From: Gammaproteobacteria bacterium
GTDB lineage: Bacteria; Pseudomonadota; Gammaproteobacteria; Steroidobacterales; Steroidobacteraceae
DNA length: 49,164 nucleotides
Assembly (NCBI GenBank): GCA_028293805.1
Contig: JAQGOC010000165.1
Location: forward strand, 1 to 49,164
Direction: 5' to 3'
Shown here: positions 8,999-17,965 of the stretch, one piece after another
Numbering within the stretch: position 1 is the stretch's first letter
Layout of the letters: the number at the start of each line of letters is the position of its first letter
The notes under the pieces: generated by a model
What the model was told of the DNA's origin: nothing
Seen by the model: the letters and a program-made list of their open reading frames with translations, nothing else
The model's database searches: none
Program-made: the position numbers and the translations under genes

Positions 8999-9015
8999 GT
9001 GCGCACTCTGCGCAC
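8999..9015 (+). terminator. Hairpin directly after the HpnL-like gene
   Basis: GTGCGCA-CTC-TGCGCAC is a perfect 7-bp inverted repeat with a 3-base loop starting on the base after the stop codon. There is no following T-tract, so it is at best an imperfect intrinsic terminator or an mRNA 3'-end stabiliser. Confidence 0.35.
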
Positions 9016-9492
9016 GCTGACGCGCCGAGGTTGACGTCTTACACTGTTCCAGCAGCGAGCGGCCGCGACGGAGACGACCGGTAGGCAGTCCACCACTTTC
9101 GCATCGCGCGGCAGGCAACCCGTCCCGCAAGATTTCGCACCGGACGGGCCTTTCTGCGCCAAATGGTCCGCGGCCAATGCAGCATCGGCATCCAGGGATG
9201 CAGCCTCTCAGATAGCCGCAGGATTCTGACCGGCGGGCCCGGCTTGGGGCCGGACGGCGCCTCCCTCGAGAACGCGTATGCGCAACCGACGCTTTGCGCT
9301 GCCCCCGCCCATTCTGCGATCATTGTCCCTGGTAGGGATAAGCGATCGGCCAGCCAGCGACAAGCTGTAGTGTTCAGTCGCCGGATCGGGACGATCGTGT
9401 ATGCGGCGCAGCGGCGCGAGCCGCGGGCCTTTTTCGCCTAGAGCACGCCGGCGCCACAGCGTTCCGTTCGCCTCGCAGGTGAGAGCTGACTC
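9016..9492. other. Intergenic stretch without recognised gene
   Basis: About 480 bases between the HpnL-like gene and the histidine kinase. Short frames on both strands show no recognisable domain or plausible start. It presumably holds the kinase promoter, but I cannot point to convincing -35/-10 hexamers. Confidence 0.5.
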
Positions 9493-11628
9493 ATGCCCAC
9501 TGCAACGGTCGATCCCGACGCCGCATCGGCCTCCTTCGCGGAGGTCGATATCCGTGCTGCACTCGCCTCGCGGCCGCGTCGAACTCCGAACTATGAGGTC
9601 GAAGTGCGCGCCATGACGGCGTTGGCCGATGAGCTGGCGCGCAATCCGCAGACCATTCTGCAAAGCCTGGTCGAGGCCGCGCTTGAATTGTGTCACGCGG
9701 ACACTGCCGGAATCAGCCTCCTGGAACGTGAGGCCAATACGGAAGTATTCCGTTGGGAGGCCCTCGCCGGGGTATTTGCAGCGTCTCGAAACAGGACGAT
9801 ACCCCGCAACGCGAGTCCCTCCGCCGTTTGCATCGACGAGAATGCTACGCAGCTGATGCACCTCGCCGATCGCTGTTTCCCCGCACTGCGCGGCAACCCG
9901 CGCTCTGTGGAAACCCTGTTGGCGCCTCTTCACTGCCGCGGCAGGCCGATCGGCACGGTATGGATCGTCACCCACCGATGCGATCGGCAATTTGACGGCG
10001 AGGACGAACGGATCGTTCGCTCGCTCGCCGCATTCGCATCAGCGGGATGGCAGCTGTGGCAGTCACATTCCGTGCTGGAACGAAACGTCGCCGAGCGTAC
10101 CGAGGCACTCGCACAAACAAACCTTGCGCTGCAGCAGGAGATCGACGGACGCAAACACATCGAAGCTCAACTCAGGCGTAGCGAAGCCTATCTGGCGGAA
10201 GGCCAGCGACTGAGCCAGACGGGGAGCTGGGCCTGGAATGTGCTTTCGGGCGAACTCTGGTGGTCGGCCGAACACTACCGCATCTTTGGCCTGGAGCCGC
10301 AAACCACCAGGATCGAGTATCCAGCAGCAATGCAATGGATGCACCCGGAGGATCGAGCCTTTGTTCAGCAGGCCTTCGAGAAGTCGATCCGGGAGCGCGG
10401 CGATTTCGAGTTGGATTGTCGAATCGTGCGTGCTGATGGTGCGGTCAGGCATGTCCACAGTCTGGCCCATCCTGTCTTCGGTGCGGTGGGCGAGTTGAGC
10501 GAATACGTCGGGACGATTATCGATACGACCGAACGCCGGGAAGTAGAAGCACAACTGCGAGCCGAGTACGCCAGAACCGAGATGCTGCTCAATTGCATTC
10601 CGGACCGGTTTTTCGGGATCGACCCGCATTGGCGTTTCACCTTTTTCAATAAGCAGGCCGAAGAGCAACTTTGTCTGCTCGGCAAGAATCCGCGCAACCT
10701 GATCGGAAAAGTGCTTTGGGAGGAGTTTCCGAATGCGGAGCTGGAACCGCAATTGCGGCGTGCGATGGCTGAGCGAATAGTCATCACCCACGAGTACTTC
10801 TCTGCGCGCTTGGGAGAGTGGCTGGACAATCGGATCTACCCGAGCCCGGACAGCGGGCTTGCCGTGTTCCAGAGTTACATCACCGAGCGCAAGCGATCCG
10901 AGGAAGAATTGCGACTGGCGCATAGAGAATTGGCGCGGGTGAGTCGCGTGCTGACCGTGGGCGAAATTGCTTCGTCCATCACACATGAAATCAGCCAGCC
11001 GCTGACCGCCATCATCATCCATGGCAGTGCATGCATACGTTGGCTTCGACGTGATATTCCGAATATCGATGAGGCTGCAATTTCCATCGGGCGAATGGTC
11101 AGAGACGCGGTTCGGGCCAGCAACGTTCTCAAGGCGCTGCGCTCCCTGGTAGAGAAGCGCAATTTGTCACAACCCGCGCCCGTGGAGCTCAACGACGTCA
11201 TTGAGCAGGCGATCATGTTCATGAACGACGAGTTGCGCGGGCATCAGGTGAACCTACGGACGCAGCTGCGCAAAGGTCTGCCCGCGGTGCTGGGCGACCG
11301 GACGCAGCTCGAGCAGGTTTTGTTGAACCTGATCATCAACAGCAAGGAAGCGATGGCTTGCGTGGAGGCTCGGGACCTGATCATCAGCTCCGATTACACG
11401 GCGCAGGGCAAAGTCAGTGTCACGGTCCGGGACTCGGGGACAGGCGTGCCGTCGAAAGATCCGGAGCGGATGTTCGAGGCGTTCTACACCACGAAGGAAG
11501 GCGGATTGGGCCTTGGGCTCTCCATCAGCCGCACGATTGTCGAGGCGCATGGGGGAAAACTCATTGCGACGAATAATGACGGTCCCGGCGCGACGTTCCA
11601 TATGGTGCTTCCCGCGATTCCGGCATAG
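9493..11628 (+). CDS. GAF-PAS-PAS sensor histidine kinase (orphan)
   Basis: A soluble kinase of 711 residues with no membrane segment. Order: GAF domain (about 35-195), a coiled-coil linker, PAS (about 240-355), a second PAS (about 360-470), a HisKA dimerisation domain with the phospho-acceptor His498 in ITHEISQPL, and a HATPase domain with an N-box (NLIINSKEA), a G1 box (DSGTGVP) and a G2 box (GLGLGLSIS). It should autophosphorylate on His498 in response to a cytoplasmic signal; the GAF domain shows no obvious haem or bilin-binding cysteine motif that I can name. No response regulator is encoded within the window, so the partner is elsewhere. ATG 9493 follows GAGAG at a usable distance. Confidence 0.87.
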   Translation: MPTATVDPDAASASFAEVDIRAALASRPRRTPNYEVEVRAMTALADELARNPQTILQSLVEAALELCHADTAGISLLEREANTEVFRWEALAGVFAASRNRTIPRNASPSAVCIDENATQLMHLADRCFPALRGNPRSVETLLAPLHCRGRPIGTVWIVTHRCDRQFDGEDERIVRSLAAFASAGWQLWQSHSVLERNVAERTEALAQTNLALQQEIDGRKHIEAQLRRSEAYLAEGQRLSQTGSWAWNVLSGELWWSAEHYRIFGLEPQTTRIEYPAAMQWMHPEDRAFVQQAFEKSIRERGDFELDCRIVRADGAVRHVHSLAHPVFGAVGELSEYVGTIIDTTERREVEAQLRAEYARTEMLLNCIPDRFFGIDPHWRFTFFNKQAEEQLCLLGKNPRNLIGKVLWEEFPNAELEPQLRRAMAERIVITHEYFSARLGEWLDNRIYPSPDSGLAVFQSYITERKRSEEELRLAHRELARVSRVLTVGEIASSITHEISQPLTAIIIHGSACIRWLRRDIPNIDEAAISIGRMVRDAVRASNVLKALRSLVEKRNLSQPAPVELNDVIEQAIMFMNDELRGHQVNLRTQLRKGLPAVLGDRTQLEQVLLNLIINSKEAMACVEARDLIISSDYTAQGKVSVTVRDSGTGVPSKDPERMFEAFYTTKEGGLGLGLSISRTIVEAHGGKLIATNNDGPGATFHMVLPAIPA

Positions 11629-11802
11629 CGATCCGAAAGCCCGTGCACACTCCTGTGGCATCACTTCTCCAGCCGCCCGGGCGAATGAATCGTTGCCGTT
11701 TCGGCTGTCAGAGCGGGTTCGGAGCTGTCTCAGCGTAACGCGCAATAGGGCGACACGGATTTCGCGGTAAAAGGCGCCTGCGCCAGAGCGGCGTCGGTCA
11801 CT

Positions 11803-11830
11803 CGAGGGATTTTGGGCCCCACGAGGGATT
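11803..11830 (+). repeat. Direct repeat CGAGGGATT x2, 19-bp spacing
   Basis: CGAGGGATT occurs at 11803-11811 and again at 11822-11830, 19 bases apart (nearly two helical turns), just upstream of the CRP-like palindrome. The arrangement suits a dimeric activator, but no binding protein can be named. Confidence 0.4.
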
Positions 11831-11845
11831 ATCTGTCAGGGGATT

Positions 11846-11861
11846 TGTGACATCCGTCACA
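11846..11861 (+). promoter_or_regulatory. CRP-family binding site (TGTGA-N6-TCACA)
   Basis: The sequence TGTGACATCCGTCACA is a palindrome apart from its four central bases and matches exactly the TGTGA-N6-TCACA consensus of CRP, Vfr and Clp. It lies about 240 bases upstream of the chemoreceptor start and 220 bases after the kinase stop. That is far for class I activation unless the transcript has a long leader. The gap 11629-12104 holds no recognised gene, only this site and the direct repeat. Control of the receptor gene by cAMP or a related nucleotide is an inference. Confidence 0.6.
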
Positions 11862-12104
11862 GAGCTTGTGCACGAGAATCCCCCGCCGAAAGTTTCGCCT
11901 CCCCGAGCCCCAAATTTGCCTGAAAAGCGATTGTTTTGAGATTCAGCTGATGGGCGCCGCACAACCCAGGCTCCTCCGGCCGAGCTTCGCTGCGGACAAA
12001 ATCAATGTGTCTGGTTCACACTCTTGCGCAGCGCGCAGCGCCACCGCCAACACGTAGAGGTAGGATTTCGGCCACGACTGTGCAGCATCCTCAGGATGAG
12101 ACCC

Positions 12105-14675
12105 ATGGCGCGAAGATCAACTGCCCTGAACCGGAGCGGAGCCACGCGCCAGCGACGCTTCATGCGCAACCTTTCCATCGGGGTGAAACTCTGGATATCG
12201 ACTGCCATTATGGCGGTACCCCTCATCGGGCTCGGCATCTTCTACGTCGATTCTCTCACTTCGACGCTCTGGTTCACGGCCGCGGAGCAACAAGGTGCGA
12301 GGCTCTGTCGTCCGCTTGCGATCATCATCGCGCATGTTGCGCGCCACGGTGAGTTGTCCGCAGCATCACTCGCCATGCATGGAGGCGAAGGATCGGAACA
12401 GACCCAGGCGCAGTCGTTGACGGTTGAAATAGATACTCGATTGGATGAATTCAGGACGCTCGATGCGGACATTGGTAACGCGGCAACTCATGCCCTCCTT
12501 GCGAATGTCGAGACCAAGTGGAGATCGCTAAGAAGCGCACGTGCGGCGAACGCGCAGGAGACTTTGGACGCTCATGATGCGATTCTCGACGCCTTGGCGG
12601 CACTGAACTCCCGGATCACGACGGACTGGAAGCTCATTCTCGATCCCGAACTGGCCGCCTACAACATCATCGACGTGGCGACAGGCAAGTTCCCGGATGT
12701 CCTGCGCTTCATGGCCGACGTTCGAATGAGTATGGCGGTAGCCCTATCGCGCGAACAGCAAAGTCCGCAAGACGATGTTCGAATCGAATCGTTGACGGCG
12801 CTCATTGCAGATCGTCTGAACAGTGCGAAGGGTGAGATCGACACGGCCCTGGAATCGGCCAGCGACCGTGCAGAGTTGGCGGCAAGCCTACGCCGGATCA
12901 CGCGCGGCTGGGATGCCAGCGCGCGCACCTGGATAGATGAGACGTCGAAGGAGCTCGCGGCAGGTCACCGCAGCGCGCAGTCCACACGGGTATTGCTCGA
13001 GAATTCTGCTTCCCTCGCCCAGATCCTCGCGGCTACTCAGACGAGCGCCCTGAATGCCACCGATGTTGCCCTCGGGTTGCGCCATTCCCGGCAGGCGCGA
13101 CTCGCCGTTATCGCTTTGAGCGGCAGCATCGCAGCGTTGCTCGCGGCGATTCTGCTGATGATCGCTCTCGTTCGGCGCATAGGTGGGGCGATCAGGCGTC
13201 TGCTGGGAATCGCAGAACGCATAACGGAAGGCCACTATGACAATGCGATCGACGAATCAGGTCCCGATGAAGTGAGCCGCCTGTTTGCCGGCATTGCACA
13301 GATGCAGCGGAAGCTGAAGCTGCAGATAGAGGCCGAGCGCTCCATTTCTGTGGAGAATGGGCGGATCCGGGCTGCACTGGACAACGTGTCCGCAAACGTA
13401 ATGGTTGCCGACGCGGATGGCACCATCATTTATACGAATACCGCGCTGGCGGCGATGTTTCGGGCAGGCGAATTGGACATCCGCAGGGATCTGCCTGATT
13501 TCGATGCGGTCCGCCTGCGCGGCCGCAGCATCGATGCGTTCGATCGAACTTCGAACGATCAGCACCCGCGGCTCCAGGACCTTATCTCGACACACACCGC
13601 TGAGATAGGAATTGGCGGCCGCACCTTCCGCGTCACTTACAACCCCGTGCTTGCTACCAATGGCGGACAGCGGATTGGAACGGTTGCCGAATGGGTGGAC
13701 CGGACCGCCGAAGTGCTGGTCGAGCAGGAACTGCAGCAGATGCTCTCTGGAGTGCTTGCAGGGGATCTGAACAAGCGGATCTGTATGGATGGTAAGACGG
13801 GCTTCTTCGCCCTGATCAGCCGCAGCGTCAACGATCTCGCCGCGAACCTTGCCGACATTGTTTCGAGAGTGAAGATTGTGTCTCTGGCGGTGTACCAGGG
13901 TGCGCAGGAAATCTCTGAGGGCAATGCCAATTTGTCGCAACGGACCGAGGAGCAATCCTCTTCCTTGAAGCAGACTGCCGCCTCGATGGAGGAAATGACT
14001 TCGAGTGTGAAGCAGAATGCAACCAGTGCCCGGCAGGCCGATGAGCTTGCGGGCGCGGCGCGTGAGCAGGCCAATTCGGGCGGCGCCGTGGTGGCAAAAG
14101 CCACCGAAGCAATGGCTCAGATCAACGCGTCCTCGCAACAGATCTCAGCCATTATCGGGGTCATCGACGAGATTGCCTTTCAGACGAATCTACTGGCCCT
14201 GAATGCCGCCGTCGAAGCTGCCAGGGCCGGTGAGCAGGGTCGAGGCTTTGCCGTCGTTGCAACCGAGGTGCGCGCCCTGGCTGGACGCTCCGCAGAGGCA
14301 GCTCAGCGGATCAAAGCGCTCATCACAAACTCCGTAAAGAAGGTCGAGGATGGGTCAGATTTGGTGATGCAATCTGGTGAGGCGCTTCGAGAGATCGTCC
14401 GGGCAGTCAAAAAGGTCTCCGATATCGTGGCGGAGATTTCCGCAGCCTCGTTCGAGCAGTCCTCCGGAATCGAACAGGTCACCCATGCGATCCTGCAGAT
14501 GGATTCGATCACACAGCAAAACGCCGCGTTGGTCGAGCAAGCCGCCGCCGCCTCTCGGTCAATGGCAGATCAGGGACGAGAGTTGCATCTCATGCTGGAG
14601 CGATACCTGATTGCAGATGCGTCCGCTTCGAGCCGCGCAGGCATGCAGGCCACTGGCTCAATGCAGGCGGCGTAA
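12105..14675 (+). CDS. Methyl-accepting chemotaxis protein with internal PAS domain
   Basis: A transducer of 856 residues. TM1 is at about 29-48, followed by a helical periplasmic sensor of roughly 280 residues, TM2 at about 332-358 ([18 protein letters not shown]), a HAMP domain to about 410, a PAS domain (about 425-530, [20 protein letters not shown]) and a long methyl-accepting signalling domain with the conserved hairpin region around [18 protein letters not shown]. It should relay a ligand signal to CheA/CheW; no che genes are nearby and no C-terminal CheR-binding pentapeptide is visible. The start is chosen at ATG 12105 because AGGATGAG precedes it. ATG 12096 and ATG 12162 are alternatives, and the frame is open back to 12024. 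Confidence 0.85.
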   Translation: MARRSTALNRSGATRQRRFMRNLSIGVKLWISTAIMAVPLIGLGIFYVDSLTSTLWFTAAEQQGARLCRPLAIIIAHVARHGELSAASLAMHGGEGSEQTQAQSLTVEIDTRLDEFRTLDADIGNAATHALLANVETKWRSLRSARAANAQETLDAHDAILDALAALNSRITTDWKLILDPELAAYNIIDVATGKFPDVLRFMADVRMSMAVALSREQQSPQDDVRIESLTALIADRLNSAKGEIDTALESASDRAELAASLRRITRGWDASARTWIDETSKELAAGHRSAQSTRVLLENSASLAQILAATQTSALNATDVALGLRHSRQARLAVIALSGSIAALLAAILLMIALVRRIGGAIRRLLGIAERITEGHYDNAIDESGPDEVSRLFAGIAQMQRKLKLQIEAERSISVENGRIRAALDNVSANVMVADADGTIIYTNTALAAMFRAGELDIRRDLPDFDAVRLRGRSIDAFDRTSNDQHPRLQDLISTHTAEIGIGGRTFRVTYNPVLATNGGQRIGTVAEWVDRTAEVLVEQELQQMLSGVLAGDLNKRICMDGKTGFFALISRSVNDLAANLADIVSRVKIVSLAVYQGAQEISEGNANLSQRTEEQSSSLKQTAASMEEMTSSVKQNATSARQADELAGAAREQANSGGAVVAKATEAMAQINASSQQISAIIGVIDEIAFQTNLLALNAAVEAARAGEQGRGFAVVATEVRALAGRSAEAAQRIKALITNSVKKVEDGSDLVMQSGEALREIVRAVKKVSDIVAEISAASFEQSSGIEQVTHAILQMDSITQQNAALVEQAAAASRSMADQGRELHLMLERYLIADASASSRAGMQATGSMQAA

Positions 14676-14681
14676 TCGGTC

Positions 14682-14697
14682 GACCCCACTTGGGGTC
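14682..14697 (+). terminator. Hairpin after the chemoreceptor gene
   Basis: GACCCC-ACTT-GGGGTC forms a 6-bp GC-rich stem with a 4-base loop seven bases after the stop codon. No T-run follows, so termination is only suggested. Confidence 0.4.
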
Positions 14698-15119
14698 CAC
14701 GCTACCAGTTCCGTAGGTTACGCTTTGGTGGGCGACCGCGCTGTAGGGTCAGAGGCTCTGCTGTGCTCCGGGCGCTCTCGCGAGGCCCGGTCGCAATTCG
14801 AGTCGGCCAGCGGCCTCGCGCTTGACCCGCTTTACGGGCACACCGCAGACAAGGCAGCGCTCGTGTCGGGTGTGCCGATGGGTCGCCTCGGCCTCGTATA
14901 CCGGATTCAGCATGGCTCGGGCGCAAGCTCCGGCATTCGCGTCTCGCAAGGCACGCCTCCCCTGGAGACGAATCCGTCTACGTTCGACGTACACTGAGCC
15001 TCGCGTTCGAGGTAGTTTTCCTGACCTTCCTGTCTGCTTTGTAGGCCATGGCTGATACCGCTTCCTTACGACGAGACGTAAGTTGACTCCCTGAAGGCAT
15101 GACCTACTCGGGAGGGGAA
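14698..15119. other. Intergenic stretch of unclear content
   Basis: About 420 bases between the chemoreceptor and the AraC gene. Frames on both strands are partly open (for example minus 14749-15237, which runs into the AraC gene, and plus to 14997). One minus-strand reading has a Cys/His-rich run (HRHTRHERCLVCG), but I recognise no family and see no supported start. It could be a gene remnant or simply GC-rich noncoding DNA. Confidence 0.35.
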
Positions 15120-16067
15120 ATGGTCCACGCTCTCTCAGATACGAACAGCCAAGAGCGCCGGCCCCACAGCGAAGTCGCAAGCGATGTGAAAGTTGCCTGG
15201 GCAGAGGGGTCGGTTCAATTTGGGACCATGTCTGCACAGGGTCGCTGCGAACGCAAGATAGTGCGGAAGGAGCTCGCGATCGGCATCTGCTTCCAGAATC
15301 CCGGCAGCGCGGTTCAGTGGCACCTTGACGGTAAACGGGTACTCAACAAGATCTGGCCATCCAGGGGTGGCTCGCGGGACTTGATCATCCTGCCAGCGGG
15401 CCACGAATTTGTGGGTCGCTGCCGCGGAAGCGGACAAGGACTATGGCTTTTCGTCGATCCCCAGTCGATCAACCGCAACAGCCGGATCAAGGCGTTCGCA
15501 GAAAGGGCGCGGATCGATTGTTCGTGGGCGCATGACCGATTGTCCTGGACAATTGCAACGGAGCTGAGAAAGGAGTGCACCACCGGCTTCCCGCGCGGCT
15601 CGATGTTTCTTGAATCGGCGTCCATGGCGTTGCTCGCGCAACTGGCCTACGTTTTTGACAAGGCTGCGCCCGAGGCGGGGCCGGTTCGCGCGCTGAGCCA
15701 GGCCAAGCTCAGCCTGGTCCTCGAATACATCGACTGCAATCTCGACCACAATGTCACGCTTGCGGAGCTCGCAAGCCTGGTCGAGCTCACTCCCAGGTAC
15801 TTTTGTGAGGTGTTCAGGCGCGCAATGGGTCGTCCGCCGCACCAATTTCAAATCGAGCAGCGCATCGAGCGCGCCAAATCCCTGTTACTTCGACCGTTGG
15901 TGCCACTGCGTGACATAGCACTCATGGTTGGTTTCAGCAGCCAAAGTCATTTGAACGTGTATTTTCGCCGCATCGTCGGCATCACCCCCGCTCGCTATCG
16001 GTCGCAGGCACTCTGCGCAAAAGGCGAACTGAGGGCGGAGTTCGGCAGCCACCACATCCCATCGTAG
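15120..16067 (+). CDS. AraC-family transcriptional regulator
   Basis: A protein of 315 residues with an N-terminal sensor region of no obvious family and a C-terminal AraC/XylS DNA-binding domain with two helix-turn-helix motifs. The first is around VTLAELASLVELTPRYFCEVF and the second contains LRDIALMVGFSSQSHLNVYF, followed by the family ending GITPARYR. ATG 15120 is preferred over 15099 because GGAGGGG stands just in front of it. The esterase gene follows on the same strand after 137 bases, making it the likeliest local target. Inducer unknown. Confidence 0.85.
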   Translation: MVHALSDTNSQERRPHSEVASDVKVAWAEGSVQFGTMSAQGRCERKIVRKELAIGICFQNPGSAVQWHLDGKRVLNKIWPSRGGSRDLIILPAGHEFVGRCRGSGQGLWLFVDPQSINRNSRIKAFAERARIDCSWAHDRLSWTIATELRKECTTGFPRGSMFLESASMALLAQLAYVFDKAAPEAGPVRALSQAKLSLVLEYIDCNLDHNVTLAELASLVELTPRYFCEVFRRAMGRPPHQFQIEQRIERAKSLLLRPLVPLRDIALMVGFSSQSHLNVYFRRIVGITPARYRSQALCAKGELRAEFGSHHIPS

Positions 16068-16204
16068 GCCGCAGCAGCGAAATATCCAGAACGTTATACA
16101 AACTGAAGTTCACGGAAGACCTGCCATGTGGCCGTGATTATCGTTCCCGCCGGTCGATCTTCGACTTTCGAATACGACGACGCAAACCGACCGGGGGAGA
16201 ACCT

Positions 16205-17857
16205 ATGTGCAAACTCAGTTTTTCGCTGAAAACTTTCATCGTTCTCAGCGCAGTCCTCTCTGGCCTCCTACTTGGCGCTCCAGCGCAGTCGCACCCGGCG
16301 AGCGACACCCTCGTAAATACTGCCGATGGCGCCGTTCAGGGCTTCATCAATGACGGCGTGGCTGAATTCCGCGGAATTCCGTTTGCCGCCCCACCTATAG
16401 GCAGTCTCCGCTGGAAGCCGCCTGCGCCACCCGTACGGTGGACTGGTGTGCGGGACGCAACACAGTTCGAGAACATCTGCCTGCAGGTCACCACGCTTGG
16501 TCCGTTTGCAGGTCCGGCGAATGCCAACGAGGACTGCCTGTACCTCAACGTCTACAGCCCGGACGTTCATCCTGCGTCGAAGGAATTGCTTCCAGTCCTC
16601 GTCTGGATCCATGGAGGAGGAAACCTCGATGGCGCAAGTAACGCCTACGACGGTTCCAAGCTTGCCACACGAGGCCACATTGTCGTAGTCACCATCAATT
16701 ACCGCCTGGGCCTCCTTGGATTCATGTCGCATCCCGCCATAGATGCCGAGGGACATCTCTTTTCCAACTACGGCATCCTCGACCAGCAGGCGGCGCTGCG
16801 ATGGGTGCAGACGAATATCCGTAACTTCGGCGGCGATAAGCACAACGTGACGCTCGGGGGCCAATCTGCCGGCTCAGTGGATACTGAGTCCAATGTGATT
16901 TCACCGCTTGCCAAAGGACTGTTCCACCGCGCCATATTCCAAAGTGTTCTTCTCGAGCCGGTTCCTCTGCCGACGGCGGAAGCCAACGGCGTGGCGTTCG
17001 CCGTCGCGGCGGGCTGCGGCTCCGGCAAGGATGCTGCCACTGCCAAGTGTTTGCGCGACCTGAGCGCTCAAAGAATCTTTGCTCTGTCGGGAACGCCCAG
17101 CAAAGCGGCTCCCTATGTAACGCAAATCACCGTCGATGGCACGATCCTGCCGAATAGGTTTACAGCCCTCATCCAGAACGGCGAGTTCAATCACATGCCC
17201 GTCATGAGCGGATGGACCGAGGACGAGGCGAACTTCGGTCTGGGCATCACGGAATTCTTTTCCGGACCGCCCCGGGTGCCGCCTTCGGCGGCGGCCTACA
17301 ACGCCAGGATTGCCGCTTTCGGCACCAATCCCTCGTATCCGCCGGGGACCGAAGCACAGGCCAAGACGCTTTATCCACTCGCGAAATACGCTACCCCGCA
17401 ATTGGCACTGGATGCGATCGGGACTGATTCGACCGCCTGCGCGCAACGACACACGAACCAGTTACTGTCTACACAAGTCCCCGTGTACGAATACGAATTC
17501 GACGATCGGACGGCACCTTCGTACTTCCCCGTCATGCCCGGGTTCCAGCCGCTCGCATACCACACGGCCGATATCCAATACCTGTTTCCGCTGTGGCACG
17601 GCGGACCCGAGGGTATCCAGCATCCGCTGAACAGCCTGCAGGAATTTCTCTCGGACGAACTGGTTACGGCTTGGAGCAATTTCGCCCGCACGGGAAATCC
17701 AAACGGCAAGGGGAACAGTCCATGGCCCCTCTTCGAGGACGAACCCGGCGGACCGAGCGTTCTGTCGGAGAGCATCCCGAATCTGTTCGCCCTGACGGAT
17801 GCCGATATTTCGGAACGGCACAAATGTGTCTTCTGGGATTCAATCTCGAATTACTGA
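16205..17857 (+). CDS. Exported type-B carboxylesterase
   Basis: A 550-residue alpha/beta-hydrolase of the carboxylesterase/cholinesterase family (PF00135). A signal peptide ends near APAQS. The oxyanion loop is WIHGGG, the nucleophile is Ser221 in GGQSAGS (Gln replaces the more usual Glu), the acid is probably Glu341 in WTEDEANF and the base His453 in AYHTADIQYLF. The family phrases FRGIPFAAPPIG and EDCLYLNVY are present. It probably hydrolyses carboxylic esters in the periplasm or outside the cell. GGGGGAGAA just before ATG 16205 is a strong ribosome-binding site. The AraC gene upstream may control it. Confidence 0.9.
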   Translation: MCKLSFSLKTFIVLSAVLSGLLLGAPAQSHPASDTLVNTADGAVQGFINDGVAEFRGIPFAAPPIGSLRWKPPAPPVRWTGVRDATQFENICLQVTTLGPFAGPANANEDCLYLNVYSPDVHPASKELLPVLVWIHGGGNLDGASNAYDGSKLATRGHIVVVTINYRLGLLGFMSHPAIDAEGHLFSNYGILDQQAALRWVQTNIRNFGGDKHNVTLGGQSAGSVDTESNVISPLAKGLFHRAIFQSVLLEPVPLPTAEANGVAFAVAAGCGSGKDAATAKCLRDLSAQRIFALSGTPSKAAPYVTQITVDGTILPNRFTALIQNGEFNHMPVMSGWTEDEANFGLGITEFFSGPPRVPPSAAAYNARIAAFGTNPSYPPGTEAQAKTLYPLAKYATPQLALDAIGTDSTACAQRHTNQLLSTQVPVYEYEFDDRTAPSYFPVMPGFQPLAYHTADIQYLFPLWHGGPEGIQHPLNSLQEFLSDELVTAWSNFARTGNPNGKGNSPWPLFEDEPGGPSVLSESIPNLFALTDADISERHKCVFWDSISNY

Positions 17858-17870
17858 GTTGGGGAGGCGG

Positions 17871-17904
17871 CAGCGCGGCGCACGGGACGAAGCAAGCCGC
17901 GCTG
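17871..17904. terminator. Inverted repeat between convergent genes
   Basis: CAGCGCGGC at 17871-17879 is perfectly complementary to GCCGCGCTG at 17896-17904 with a 16-base loop, in the gap between the esterase (plus) and the racemase-family gene (minus). Its position suits a shared terminator, but there is no clear T-tract. Confidence 0.4.
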
Positions 17905-17965
17905 GCCGTTTCCTTCGCACTCGGGTTGCTGACTAAACCGCACCTGCAGCGCGGGAGCCTCGCCC

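Noticed and set aside
9163..9441. Plus-strand frame of 92 codons between the HpnL-like and kinase genes
   Set aside because: No ribosome-binding site, no signal or domain, and unusual composition.
14749..15237. Minus-strand open frame of 162 codons
   Set aside because: It runs antisense into the well-supported AraC gene, has no ribosome-binding site and matches no family I know.
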